Source: Myxococcota bacterium
Lineage (GTDB): Bacteria > Myxococcota_A > UBA9160 > UBA4427
DNA length: 64,000 nt
Direction of reading: 5' to 3'
Assembly (NCBI GenBank): GCA_041389495.1
Contig: JAWKRT010000002.1
Coordinates: 682,001 to 746,000, forward strand
In this document: in pieces, positions 1 through 8,536 of the stretch
How positions within the stretch are numbered: the stretch's first letter is position 1
Layout of the letters: every line of letters begins with the position of its first letter
The notes under the pieces: generated by a model
What the model was told of the DNA's origin: nothing
Seen by the model: only the letters and a program-made list of their open reading frames with translations
Databases searched by the model: none
Program-made: the position numbers and the translations under genes

Positions 1-2
1 AC

Positions 3-161
3 ATGGCGAGCGCCTATCACTGGGGGTGGCTCGACGGCTGGTACGACCCCGAGGTGCCGTTCCGCATCGTCGACGTCGACCTCGCCCATCTCTACTGCCC
101 GCTCGCGGAGAGCGTGCTCGCGTGGGACGCGGCGGGCGTGCCGGAGGAGGTCGCTGCATGA
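3..161 (+). CDS. C-terminal part of an unidentified protein (possibly cut by window edge)
   Basis: The frame is open from the ATG at position 3 to the TGA at 159-161 (52 residues), but the window starts only two bases earlier, so this may be the tail of a longer gene. It is rich in aromatic and acidic residues (YHWGWLDGWYD near the start, then a VDVDLAHLYCPLAE stretch). I do not recognise the family. Its stop overlaps the ATG of the next SDR gene (ATGA), so it is probably translationally coupled to the catabolic cluster downstream. Codon use matches its neighbours, which is why I count it as real coding sequence. Confidence 0.5.
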   Translation: MASAYHWGWLDGWYDPEVPFRIVDVDLAHLYCPLAESVLAWDAAGVPEEVAA

Positions 162-1027
162 GCGGAGGTCGAGTGCTCGAAGGGCGCGTCGCGCTCGTGA
201 CGGGCGCGAGCCGCGGCATCGGCCGCGCGATCGCGCGCCGGCTCGCGCGCGCGGGCGCGACCGTGTTCGTCTCCGCGCGCAGCGTCGACACCGCGGTCGC
301 ATTCGCGGGCACGCTCGCCGAGACCGTCGCGCAGGTCGAGCAGGCGGGCGGACGCGCCGTCGCGCTCGGCGCCGATCTCGAGGTCGCGCGCGAGCGCGAC
401 GCACTCGTCGGCCGCGTGCTCGACGCCGCCGGGCGCCTCGACATCCTCGTGAACAACGCCGGCCTCGCGCAGTACGCGCCCGTCGCGGAGATGAGCGACG
501 CGTTCTTCGAGGCGACGCTCGACCACTACCTGCGCGTTCCGTTCGCGCTCGCTCGGGCGGCGATCCCGGCGATGCGCGCACAGGGCGGCGGATGGATCGT
601 GAACGTCGGCTCGGTCACCGCGCTGCGGCCGTTCAAGCCCTACGACGACTGGGCGCGCCACGGCGGTGCGACGGTCTACGCCGCCATCAAGGCCGCGCTC
701 TCGCGCTTCACGCAGGGGCTCGCCGCCGAGCTCGAGAGCGACGGCATCGCGGTGAACCTCGTCGCCCCGAGCACGGCCGTCTCGACGCCCGGCTCGGATC
801 GCTATGTCCCGGCCGACTATCCGACCGAGCCCGTCGAGTACCTGGCGGAGGTCGCGTACGAGATGTGTCGGCTCCCGGCGGCCGAGCGCACGGGGCTCGT
901 CGCGCACAGCCTGCACTGGGCGCGTGCGATGGGGCTCGCGTGCCGCGACCTCGACACCGGTGCGCCGCTCCCGACGCCCGAGATCCCCGCCTACGCACAC
1001 CCCGAGATCCTCGCGCGAGGCGAGTGA
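158..1027 (+). CDS. short-chain dehydrogenase/reductase (SDR)
   Basis: A 289-residue classical SDR with a Rossmann fold. The cofactor motif TGASRGIG lies at residues 15-22, followed by NNAG in the DILVNNAG strand. The catalytic set is Ser152, Tyr174 and Lys178 (YAAIK). It should oxidise a hydroxyl or reduce a carbonyl using NAD(P), but the substrate cannot be read from sequence. The ATG at 158 overlaps the preceding stop; a longer upstream frame exists but lacks SDR-like residues. The C-terminal 80 residues are longer than in many SDRs and resemble the tail of the SDR at 5128, so the two may belong to one subfamily. Next comes an amidohydrolase, which suggests a catabolic operon. Confidence 0.9.
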   Translation: MSGGRVLEGRVALVTGASRGIGRAIARRLARAGATVFVSARSVDTAVAFAGTLAETVAQVEQAGGRAVALGADLEVARERDALVGRVLDAAGRLDILVNNAGLAQYAPVAEMSDAFFEATLDHYLRVPFALARAAIPAMRAQGGGWIVNVGSVTALRPFKPYDDWARHGGATVYAAIKAALSRFTQGLAAELESDGIAVNLVAPSTAVSTPGSDRYVPADYPTEPVEYLAEVAYEMCRLPAAERTGLVAHSLHWARAMGLACRDLDTGAPLPTPEIPAYAHPEILARGE

Positions 1028-1059
1028 CGCCCTGCGCGATCGCCGCGAAGGAGAGAGCC

Positions 1060-2229
1060 GTGATCATCGACATCGACGCGCACTTCGAGCCGGGCAGCGA
1101 CTGGCTCGAGAGCTACCCCGAGCTCGCGCGCCGGCTCCCTCCGCTGAACCCCGGCGCACTCGCCGTCGACGCGATCGTCGGCGACCTGCTCCGCGGCGTG
1201 CCGGAGGCGGAGCGGCCGCCGTTCGAGGAGCTCGTGCCGCCGGGCGCGGCCATCCTCTACGGGAAGGAGAAGGCGCAGGAGGCCGAGCGCCGCGCGGAGT
1301 TCGAGGGCCGGAACCAGTTCCAGGTCGCGAACGCCGCCGCGCGCGTGAAGTGGCTCGACGAGCAGGGCATCGCGCAGCAGCACGTCATCTGCCTCTCGGG
1401 CATCGCGTACAACCTGCAGGTGGCCGACGCGGCGCTGCGCCGCGACGTGATCCGCGCCTGCAACGACTGGCTCGCGACGACGTGCGAGGAAGGCGGCGGG
1501 CGGCTGCGGCCCGTGACCGCGCTCGAGTACACGGACCTCGACTTCGTCGTCGAGGAGCTCGGCCGCATGCGCGCGCGCGGGAGCCGCATCTTCCTCGTGC
1601 CGGCCTTCCCGGTGGACGGCGTGCCGCCGAGCCACCCGAGCTGGGACCGCGTCTGGGCGGCCGCGTGCGACCTCGCGATGGCGCCCATGCTGCACACGGG
1701 CTTCGAGCGCATGACGTTCGATCCGGGCTGGGCGAACCAGGGCGGCGACGTCACGCTGCTGCGCATGCTCTCGGGCGCGCACCGCCACGTCGCGCCGACG
1801 ACGCTGATCAACGCGCTCGTCTACTCGGGCGTCTTCGAGCGCTTCCCGAAGCTCACGCTCCTGCTCGCCGAGGTGGGGACGGGCTGGCTTCCGTTCCTGT
1901 ATCGCGAGATGGACGACCGGGTGTCGACGGTCGCCGAGCTCTTCGTCGGGAAGTGGCGCCAGCCGCTCAAGCCGAGCGAGTACCTCGCGCGCAACGTGAA
2001 GGCGACGCCGCTCTCGGCCGGCAACGACTCGCCGCTGCTCGACATCCTGCGTGCGCTCCCGGACGGGATGCTCGTGTTCTCGTCGGACTTCCCGCACTTC
2101 GAAGGGTTCACGGACCCGGTCGGTCACTACGCGAAGCTGCTCGCGCCGCTCTCCGAGGCGCAGCGCCAGCGCTTCCTCGGCGGCGCGATCGACGACGTGT
2201 TCCGCAACATGGGCGATGCGCTCGTCTGA
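1060..2229 (+). CDS. amidohydrolase-2 family metal-dependent hydrolase/decarboxylase
   Basis: A 389-residue TIM-barrel protein of the amidohydrolase-2 (ACMSD-like) family. A D-A-H metal motif lies at residues 6-8, an HTGFE segment is in the middle, and a typical C-terminal SSDFPHFEG carries the metal-binding Asp (about residue 343). Family members hydrolyse or decarboxylate aromatic or cyclic acids, often during ring degradation. I chose the GTG at 1060 because AAGGAGAGA lies just upstream. A second GTG at 1024 overlaps the SDR stop but has no such site. It sits between an SDR and a crotonase, consistent with breakdown of an alicyclic or aromatic compound through CoA esters; that pathway is inferred. 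Confidence 0.85.
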   Translation: MIIDIDAHFEPGSDWLESYPELARRLPPLNPGALAVDAIVGDLLRGVPEAERPPFEELVPPGAAILYGKEKAQEAERRAEFEGRNQFQVANAAARVKWLDEQGIAQQHVICLSGIAYNLQVADAALRRDVIRACNDWLATTCEEGGGRLRPVTALEYTDLDFVVEELGRMRARGSRIFLVPAFPVDGVPPSHPSWDRVWAAACDLAMAPMLHTGFERMTFDPGWANQGGDVTLLRMLSGAHRHVAPTTLINALVYSGVFERFPKLTLLLAEVGTGWLPFLYREMDDRVSTVAELFVGKWRQPLKPSEYLARNVKATPLSAGNDSPLLDILRALPDGMLVFSSDFPHFEGFTDPVGHYAKLLAPLSEAQRQRFLGGAIDDVFRNMGDALV

Positions 2230-2251
2230 GCGCGCTGGAGGAGAACGCGGC

Positions 2252-3088
2252 ATGTCCGACGTCCGGCTCGAGATCACCGACGACCGCATCGCGATCGTGA
2301 CGATCACCCGTCCGCAGCGGCGCAACGCGCTCAGTGCGAACGCGCTCGCCGCGCTCCACCGCGCGTTCGACGCGATCGCGGCGCGCGCGGACGTGCGCGC
2401 CGCCGTCGTCACCGGCGAGGGCGTGGGCTTCTGCGCGGGCGCCGACATGAAGGCGACGCCCGACGACTGGGACGACACGGCCGGATCGCCGATGGGCGAC
2501 CTGCTCGGCCAGCTCGAACGCCCCGTCACGCAGAGCTTCGCGATGCAGGAGATGATGGCCGGGCTCTACGAGAAGATCCATCGCCTCCGCCAGCCCGTGA
2601 TCGCGGCCGTCAACGGCGCCGCGCACGGCGGCGGCTTCGCGCTCGCGCTCGCGTGCGACGTGCGCTTCGCGTCGCGCGGGGCGAGCTTCGGCGCCGTCTT
2701 CATCAAGCGCGGCGTCTCGGCCTGCGACATGGGCACGAGCTACTTCCTGCCGCGTCTCGTCGGCGCCTCGCGCGCGGCCGAGCTGATGCTGACGGGCCGG
2801 GTCTTCGACGCCGAGGAGGCGCTGCGCATGGGGCTCGTGCTGGACGTCGTCGACGACGGCGCCGTCGTCGAGCGCGCGCTGCGCACGGCGCGCGAGATCG
2901 CGACGAACTCGCCGCTCGCGGTGTGGATGACCAAGGAGACGATGTGGCAGACGATCGACGCGCCGAGCCTGCGCCACGCGCTCGATCTCGAGAACCGCAC
3001 GCAGATCATGTGCACGGCGACCGGCGACACGAACGCCGCGTTCGCGGCGTTCCGCGAAGGGCGCGAGCCGGAGTGGGGGCCGCTCTGA
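2252..3088 (+). CDS. enoyl-CoA hydratase/isomerase (crotonase) family protein
   Basis: A 278-residue crotonase-fold protein. It shows the oxyanion-hole segment GFCAGADMKA, then AHGGGFALALACD and AAELMLTGR. At the usual first catalytic Glu (the PE of crotonases) it has a hydrophobic residue (SFGAVFIKRG). An Asp stands in the following CDMGTSYFLPR segment, as in dienoyl-CoA isomerase-like members. It may therefore be an isomerase or hydrolase rather than a standard hydratase. The ATG at 2252 follows a GGAGGAGA ribosome site. It acts on a CoA thioester, but no CoA ligase is next to it; the nearest CoA-handling gene is the CaiB fusion at 23.6 kb. Confidence 0.88.
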   Translation: MSDVRLEITDDRIAIVTITRPQRRNALSANALAALHRAFDAIAARADVRAAVVTGEGVGFCAGADMKATPDDWDDTAGSPMGDLLGQLERPVTQSFAMQEMMAGLYEKIHRLRQPVIAAVNGAAHGGGFALALACDVRFASRGASFGAVFIKRGVSACDMGTSYFLPRLVGASRAAELMLTGRVFDAEEALRMGLVLDVVDDGAVVERALRTAREIATNSPLAVWMTKETMWQTIDAPSLRHALDLENRTQIMCTATGDTNAAFAAFREGREPEWGPL

Positions 3089-3128
3089 GCGGTCGCGCCG
3101 CGCGCTCGCGGCGAAGAGGGGGAAGGGA

Positions 3129-3875
3129 ATGTTCGATCTCACGGGGCGACGCGCGCTGGTGACGGGCGCGGGACAGGGCGTCGGCGAGGGCATCGCGCAC
3201 GCGCTCGCGGCGGCGGGCGCCGCGGTCGCGGTCAACGACCTGCACGCGGGCCGCGCGCGCGCCGTGGCGGAGCGCATCGTCGCGGCGGGTGGCGAGGCGA
3301 CTCCCGCGCCGTTCGACGTCGGCGACTACGCGGCGGTCGAGGCGGGCATCGCGGCCGCGGAGTCCGCGCTCGGGCCGCTCGACATCCTCGTCAACAACGC
3401 GGGCATCCCGGAATCGATGGGTCTCCAGCCCTTTCGCACGAGCGATCCCGCGTCGTGGCGGCCCTACATCGACGTGAACCTCTACGGCGTGATGAACTGC
3501 TCGCGCGCGGTGATCGACGGCATGTGCGAGCGGAGGTTCGGGCGCATCGTGACGATCTCGTCGGGCGCGGGCACGGTGGGGCTCGCGATCGGCGTCTCGC
3601 CCTACGCGGCGGGCAAGGGCGGCGGCATCAGCTTCATGCGCCATCTCGCGCTCGAGCACGCGGGGGCCGGCGTCACGGCCAACACCATCGCGATCGGTCT
3701 GATCGACAACCAGTCCGACCCGGCGGCGACCGCGCCGCTCGCGAAGGGGATTCCGGTGGGGCGGCTCGGGAGGCCCGACGACATCGCCGCGCTCTGCCTC
3801 TACCTGGCCTCGGACGAGGCGTCGTGGATGACGGGGCAGACGATCGAGCTCAACGGCGGCAGCGTCACGACGTAG
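3129..3875 (+). CDS. short-chain dehydrogenase/reductase (FabG-like SDR)
   Basis: A 248-residue classical SDR, the usual length for FabG-like enzymes. It has TGAGQGVG at the N-terminus, DILVNNAG, an SSGAG active-site serine region, a YAAGK catalytic Tyr/Lys pair and the C-terminal SWMTGQTIELNGG segment typical of tetrameric 3-oxoacyl reductase-like SDRs. GAAGAGGGGGAAGGGA stands upstream of the ATG. It probably oxidises a hydroxyacyl-type intermediate formed by the crotonase-like enzyme just upstream (40 bp gap). The substrate is not determinable from sequence. Confidence 0.9.
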   Translation: MFDLTGRRALVTGAGQGVGEGIAHALAAAGAAVAVNDLHAGRARAVAERIVAAGGEATPAPFDVGDYAAVEAGIAAAESALGPLDILVNNAGIPESMGLQPFRTSDPASWRPYIDVNLYGVMNCSRAVIDGMCERRFGRIVTISSGAGTVGLAIGVSPYAAGKGGGISFMRHLALEHAGAGVTANTIAIGLIDNQSDPAATAPLAKGIPVGRLGRPDDIAALCLYLASDEASWMTGQTIELNGGSVTT

Positions 3876-3922
3876 GATCGCGCGGGCGGGCGCGCCGCGC
3901 GCCCGCCGCGAGGAGGTTCGTC

Positions 3923-5131
3923 ATGCGGATCGAGTACGCGGGCAGCGTCCACGACGAGGAGGAGATCGAGGCCGTCGTGTCCGTGCTGCGCGGCGGCGCG
4001 ACGGCGCTGCGCATCGGGAAGAACGTGCGCCAGATGGAGGAGCTCGTCGCGGCGTCGTTCGCGAAGCGCCACGGCGTGATGTGCAACTCGGGCTCGTCGG
4101 CGCTCTACCTCGCGATCGAGCTGCTGGGCCTCGCCGAGGGCGACGAGATCGTGACGTCGCCGCTCACGTTCTCGACCGACATCGCGCCGATGGTGCGCAG
4201 CCGCCTCGTTCCCGTCTTCGTCGACGTCACGCCGGACACGTTCCAGATCGACGTCGAGCGGATCGAGCGGAGCCTCTCGCCGCGCACGAAGGCCATCCTC
4301 GCGCCGAACCTGACGGGCAACTGCCCGGACTGGGACGGCATCCGCGCGATCGCCGACCGCCACGGCCTGCGCGTGATCGAGGATTCGTGCGACTGCCTCG
4401 GCGCGACGCAGCACGGCACGCCGACGGGCGCGCGCTCCGACATCAGCGTCACGAGCTTCGCGCTGTCGCACATCATCACGGCGGCGGGAACCGGCGGCAT
4501 GGTGTGCCTCGACGACGAGGCGCTCGTCGACCGCTGCTTGACGCTGCGTCGCTGGGGCCGCCGCAGCGAGGCGCAGCTCTTCGGGAGCCGCAAGGGCGCG
4601 GGCGACCGGTTCTTCAGCCAGGTCGACGGCATCGAGTACGACAACCTGTTCATCTTCGACGAGGTGGGCTGGAACTTCGAGCCGTCCGAGCTCTCGGCGG
4701 CGTTCGGCGTCGTGCAGATGCGGAAGCTCCCCGCGAACCTCGCCCGGCGCAAGCGCAACTTCGACGTGCTGTGCGAGCGCCTCGCGAAGCACCCCGACTG
4801 CTTCGTGCTGCCGCGCACGACGCCCGGCATCGACACGGGCTGGCACATGTTCGCGACGCTCGTGCGCCCCGAGTCGGGCCTGCGTCGCGGCGACTTCCAG
4901 CAGTACATGGAGAAGAACGGCGTCGACACGCGCATGGTGTGGACGGGCAACGTCGCGCGCCAGCCCGCGTTCGCGAAGGTGCCGATGCGCGTCGCCGAGG
5001 GCGGGCTCCCGAACGCCGACCGCGTGATGGAGCACGGCGTCATCCTGCCGATGAACCACGCGCTCGACGACGCGCACATGCACCACATCGGCGACCTCGT
5101 CGACGCCTACGTGGAGGCGCACGCGCGGTGA
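3923..5131 (+). CDS. DegT/DnrJ/EryC1-family protein with His in place of the catalytic Lys
   Basis: A 402-residue fold-type I PLP/PMP-family protein. It shows NSGSSALYLAIELLGL, SPLTFSTDIAP, a DVTPDTFQID strand and EDSCDCLGAT. In the segment that normally reads SFxxxK-x-I-T, it reads SFALSHIIT, so residue 183 is His where aminotransferases carry the Schiff-base Lys. The same swap is known in the PMP-dependent sugar 3-dehydratases ColD and E1/RfbH. The iron-sulfur cysteine cluster of E1 (a CWCxxGC-type stretch after the RxWGR motif) is absent, so it is closer to ColD in that respect. Yet its neighbours are SDRs and an amidohydrolase, not sugar-nucleotide genes. AGGAGG precedes the ATG at 3923; its stop overlaps the next GTG start. 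Confidence 0.82.
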   Translation: MRIEYAGSVHDEEEIEAVVSVLRGGATALRIGKNVRQMEELVAASFAKRHGVMCNSGSSALYLAIELLGLAEGDEIVTSPLTFSTDIAPMVRSRLVPVFVDVTPDTFQIDVERIERSLSPRTKAILAPNLTGNCPDWDGIRAIADRHGLRVIEDSCDCLGATQHGTPTGARSDISVTSFALSHIITAAGTGGMVCLDDEALVDRCLTLRRWGRRSEAQLFGSRKGAGDRFFSQVDGIEYDNLFIFDEVGWNFEPSELSAAFGVVQMRKLPANLARRKRNFDVLCERLAKHPDCFVLPRTTPGIDTGWHMFATLVRPESGLRRGDFQQYMEKNGVDTRMVWTGNVARQPAFAKVPMRVAEGGLPNADRVMEHGVILPMNHALDDAHMHHIGDLVDAYVEAHAR

Positions 5132-6078
5132 GCGCGCGCGCGTGCGAGGGGCGCGTCGCGCTCGTGACGGGCGCGAGCCAGGGCGGCACGGGCACGGCCA
5201 TCGCCGTGCGTCTCGCGGCCGAGGGGGCGAAGGTCGCGATCACGGCGCGCAGCCGCGAAGGGCTCGAGGAGACGGCGGCGCAGATCGCGAACGCGGGCGG
5301 CGAGGCGCTCGTCCTCCCCGCCGACCTCGCCGACCCGGGCGGCGAGCGCACGCGGCTCGTCGCGCGCACGGAAGCCGAGCTCGGGCCCGTCGACATCCTC
5401 GTGAACAGCGCGGCCGCCGGCGGCTACAAGCCCGTCGAGGCGTGGTCGCTCGACGATCTCGCGTTCCTGATGCAGGTGAACGTGTGGGCGCCGTGGGAGC
5501 TGATGAAGGCGGTGCTTCCCGGCATGCGCGAGCGACGGCGCGGCTCGATCGTGAACCTGACGAGCTTCGCGGCCGAGCTCCCGCCCGGGCCGCCGTTCCC
5601 CGACACGCCGCCCGCGAAGGCGGGCTCGGCGTACGGCATGTCGAAGGCCGCGCTCAACCGCATGACGGTCGCCGCCGCGAGCGAGACGGAGGGGCAGGGC
5701 ATCGCGGTCAACGCGCTGACGCCGCAGGCCGCGATCGCAACGCGCGCGCTCGTCGCGAGCGGCTGGGTCGCCGAGCACTGGCTCGAGCCGCTCGAGACGA
5801 TGGCCGAGGCCGCGCTCGCGCTCTGCACGGGCGACGCGGCGACGCTCACCGGTCGCATCGCCTACAGCCTGCAGCTCCTGCTCGAGCTGCGCCGTCCCGT
5901 GCGCGACCTCGAGGGGCGCGCGCTCGTGGAGGGCTGGCAGCCCGACGACCTGCCGGCCGTGCTCGCGCGCCAGCTCGCCGCGCACGCGGAATCCGGCCTG
6001 CGCGACGCCTACGACTTCGCGCGGCCGAGCAGCCCTTCGACGGGCGTCGCGTCCGCGCGGCGCGCCGCCTCCGACTAG
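5128..6078 (+). CDS. short-chain dehydrogenase with extended C-terminus
   Basis: A 316-residue SDR starting at a GTG that overlaps the previous stop (GTGA). The dinucleotide loop reads TGASQGGTGTA, one residue longer than the usual TGxxxGIG; I believe this occurs as a known SDR variant. VDILVNSAAAGG replaces the NNAG strand, an LTS serine follows, and YGMSK gives the catalytic Tyr and Lys. After the core, about 70 extra residues resemble the tail of the SDR at 158. Substrate unknown. Tight coupling to the DegT-like gene suggests that the two act on the same intermediate. Confidence 0.87.
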   Translation: MSARACEGRVALVTGASQGGTGTAIAVRLAAEGAKVAITARSREGLEETAAQIANAGGEALVLPADLADPGGERTRLVARTEAELGPVDILVNSAAAGGYKPVEAWSLDDLAFLMQVNVWAPWELMKAVLPGMRERRRGSIVNLTSFAAELPPGPPFPDTPPAKAGSAYGMSKAALNRMTVAAASETEGQGIAVNALTPQAAIATRALVASGWVAEHWLEPLETMAEAALALCTGDAATLTGRIAYSLQLLLELRRPVRDLEGRALVEGWQPDDLPAVLARQLAAHAESGLRDAYDFARPSSPSTGVASARRAASD

Positions 6079-6107
6079 CATCGACATCCACATCGGGAGA
6101 CAGCATC

Positions 6108-6878
6108 TTGGATCGACAGGCCTACCGTCAGCTGTTCGACTTCACCGGTCGCGTCGCGATCGTGACCGGAGGCACGCGCGGCATCGGCCGCGCGATCGCC
6201 GAGGGCTTCGTCGCGGCCGGCGCGAAGGTCGTCGTCGCGAGCCGCAAGCCCGAGGCGTGCGCGGAGACGCAGCGCCACCTCGAGGCGATGGGCGGCGAGG
6301 CGCTGGGCGTCGCGACGCACATGGGCGAGCTCGATGCGACGGCGGCGCTCGTGCGCGCGACGGTCGAGCGCTTCGGGCGCATCGACGTGGTCGTGAACAA
6401 CGCCGCGACCGCGCTCTCGCAGCCGCTCGGCCAGCTCACGCCCGACGCCTGGGACAAGGTGTTCACGGTCGACCTGCGCGGGCCGGTCTTCCTGGTGCAG
6501 GAGGCGCTCCCGTGGCTCGAGAAGAGCCCGAGCGCCTCCGTCGTCAACGTGATCTCGGCCGGCGCGTTCCTGTTCTCGACCTTCAACTCGATGTACGCGG
6601 CGTCGAAGGCGGCGCTGATGTCGTTCACGCGCTCGATGGGCGCCGACTTCGCGCTGCGCGGCATCCGCGTCAACGCGCTCGCGCCGGGCACGGTCGACAC
6701 CGACATGGTGCGCAACAACACGCCCGAGGCGCAGGAGGCGATGGCGAACGCGTGCTTCATGCGGCGCGCCGCGCACCCCGACGAGATGGTCGGGCCCGCG
6801 CTGTTCCTCGCGTCCGATGCCGCGAGCTACGTGACGGGGCAGGTGCTGATCGCCGACGGCGGGCTCACGCCGCACTGA
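6108..6878 (+). CDS. short-chain dehydrogenase (paralogue of the SDR at 7754)
   Basis: A 256-residue SDR with TGGTRGIG, VVNNA, a VISAG serine segment, YAASK and a C-terminal SYVTGQVLIADGG. I place the start at the TTG at 6108, eight bases after GGGAGA. From this TTG the protein aligns end to end without gaps with the minus-strand SDR at 7754-8524 (also 256 residues, also beginning x-DR and reaching LFD-TGRV), which strongly supports the unusual start. It is the last plus-strand gene of the cluster. The two close paralogues flank the TetR gene, pointing to a local duplication and inversion or to two related steps. Confidence 0.9.
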   Translation: MDRQAYRQLFDFTGRVAIVTGGTRGIGRAIAEGFVAAGAKVVVASRKPEACAETQRHLEAMGGEALGVATHMGELDATAALVRATVERFGRIDVVVNNAATALSQPLGQLTPDAWDKVFTVDLRGPVFLVQEALPWLEKSPSASVVNVISAGAFLFSTFNSMYAASKAALMSFTRSMGADFALRGIRVNALAPGTVDTDMVRNNTPEAQEAMANACFMRRAAHPDEMVGPALFLASDAASYVTGQVLIADGGLTPH

Positions 6879-6902
6879 GCGCGCGGCGCGCGACGCCGCG
6901 GG

Positions 6903-7646
6903 TCAGCCGCGACGCGCGCGCGACCGCGGCGCCTTCGACGCCACGGCCGCCGCGACCTGCTCGACGACGAAGCCGAACAGCGCATCGCCGTCGAGGCGCG
7001 CGAAGGCCGGCGCGAGCGGCGCGAAGAGCGCCTGCGCCTCCGCGCCGAGCTTGCGCTGGCTCGCGCGCGCCTTCGCGATCTGCTTCGGGATCGGCATCAT
7101 CGCCTCCTGCATCGCGAGCCCGACCGTCATCTCGAGGATCCAGAGGTAGCTGGCCGCGAGGTCGCGGTCGGCGAGCCCGGCGCGCGCGAGGATGGCGACG
7201 AGGGCGGACGAGGCCTCGAGCCACGCGGGCGACGTGCGCTCGCTGCGATCGATCAGCGCGAGCACGGCCGGGTACTGGAGGAGGTGCGAGCGGAGGCCGC
7301 GCATCCAGGTGGCGAGCTGCTCCTGCCACGGCGCGCGGTCGTCGAGCGGCGCGTCGTTCGTCTCGAGCACGCGCGTGAGCACGCCGTCGAGCAGGTCGTC
7401 GAGGCTCCCGAAGTGGCGGTAGAGCGCGGCGGGGACCGCGTCGACCTCCTTCGCGATGCGCGCGATCGTGAGCGGCTCGTCCGAGCGCCGCTCGAGCATC
7501 GAGAGCACGGCGTCGACGATGCCGTCGCGCGAGAGCCGCGGCGGTCGGCCGCGTCGGCGCGCGCCGGGCTTGCCGCGCGCGGGCTTCGCGGCGCCTGCCG
7601 CGGGTCGCCCGCGCGCTCCTCCGCCCCTGCTGCCGCCGGTGGCCAC
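6903..7646 (-). CDS. TetR/AcrR-family transcriptional regulator
   Basis: A 247-residue regulator. After a basic, Gly/Ala/Arg-rich leader of about 35 residues comes a typical TetR helix-turn-helix (IVDAVLSMLE, LTIARIAKEV, VPAALYRHFGSLDDLL), then an all-helical ligand domain containing a met-rich MQEAMMPIPK segment. I chose the GTG at 7646 because it is the only in-frame start downstream of the SDR stop and has GGAGTGGAGG close upstream. The low-complexity leader is unusual and may be unstructured. The gene lies downstream of, and co-directional with, the SDR at 7754, so it probably autoregulates that unit, perhaps through the palindrome near 8548. Confidence 0.85.
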   Translation of the reverse strand: MATGGSRGGGARGRPAAGAAKPARGKPGARRRGRPPRLSRDGIVDAVLSMLERRSDEPLTIARIAKEVDAVPAALYRHFGSLDDLLDGVLTRVLETNDAPLDDRAPWQEQLATWMRGLRSHLLQYPAVLALIDRSERTSPAWLEASSALVAILARAGLADRDLAASYLWILEMTVGLAMQEAMMPIPKQIAKARASQRKLGAEAQALFAPLAPAFARLDGDALFGFVVEQVAAAVASKAPRSRARRG

Positions 7647-7753
7647 CGCGCCTCCACTCCGCCGCGCACCGCGGCTGCCGCGCCGTTCGGTGCGCGGCGT
7701 GCGCGACGCATTCTCCGGCGACGCGACGCCCGATGCAACGCCGCGCGAGCGCC

Positions 7754-8524
7754 TCAGCGCGGCACCATGCCTCCGTCCGCGAACACGACGTGCCCGGTCA
7801 TGAAGCTCCCGGCGTCCGACGCGAGCAGCAGCGCGGGCCCGACCATCTCGTCCGGGCTCGCCATGCGCGGCATGAGCTGGAGCGCGGTCATCTCGGCCAT
7901 CTGCTCGGGCGTGTTCGCGCGCACCATGTCGGTGTCGACCGTCCCGGGCGAGAGCGCGTTGACACGGATGCCGTGCGGTGCGAGCTCGGCCGCCATCGAC
8001 CGCGTCGATGCCATGAGCCCGGCCTTGCCGATGCCGTAGAGCGAGACGCGCGCCGAGAACAGGAAGGCCGCGCCCGTCAGCACGTTGACGACCGCGGCGT
8101 GCGGGCTCGCCTTCAAGTGCGGGAGCGCCGCCTGCACGAGGAAGACCGGGCCGCGGAGGTTCACGTCGAGCGACTTCGCCCACGCCTCGGGCGTGTACTC
8201 GCCGACGGGCTGCGCGAGCGCGTTCGCCGCGTTGTTGACGACGACGTCGACCCCGCCGAACGCGTCGACCGTGCGGGCGACGAGCGCTTCGAGCGAGCCG
8301 AGGTCGCCCATGTGCGTGGGCACGCCGATCGCCTCGCCGCCCATCGCGCGCAGGTGCGCGGCCGTCTCCTCGCAGGCCTCGGCCTTGCGGCTCGCGACCG
8401 CGACCCGCGCGCCCGCGGCGACGAAGCCCTCGGCGAGCGCGCGGCCGATCCCGCGCGTCCCGCCCGTCACGATCACCACGCGCCCGGTCATGTCGAAGAG
8501 CTTCGCCAGCTTCGCTCGGTCCAC
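7754..8524 (-). CDS. short-chain dehydrogenase (paralogue of the SDR at 6108)
   Basis: A 256-residue SDR with TGGTRGIG, VVVNNAAN, an LTGAA serine-region variant, YGIGK, and the C-terminal SFMTGHVVFADGG. The start is a GTG at 8524 preceded by GGAG seven bases away. It aligns gaplessly with the SDR at 6108 over its whole length. The strand that usually carries the catalytic Ser reads NVLTGAAF, so the Ser may be replaced by Thr here, which deserves notice. It is the first gene of a two-gene unit with the TetR regulator. Confidence 0.9.
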   Translation of the reverse strand: MDRAKLAKLFDMTGRVVIVTGGTRGIGRALAEGFVAAGARVAVASRKAEACEETAAHLRAMGGEAIGVPTHMGDLGSLEALVARTVDAFGGVDVVVNNAANALAQPVGEYTPEAWAKSLDVNLRGPVFLVQAALPHLKASPHAAVVNVLTGAAFLFSARVSLYGIGKAGLMASTRSMAAELAPHGIRVNALSPGTVDTDMVRANTPEQMAEMTALQLMPRMASPDEMVGPALLLASDAGSFMTGHVVFADGGMVPR

Positions 8525-8536
8525 CCTCGTGCTCCA

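Noticed and set aside
92..1000. Long antisense frame opposite the first SDR and similar long frames across the whole window
   Set aside because: The very high GC content removes stop codons from all frames. These frames are Arg/Ala/Gly-rich, lack motifs and lie opposite genes with clear family signatures.
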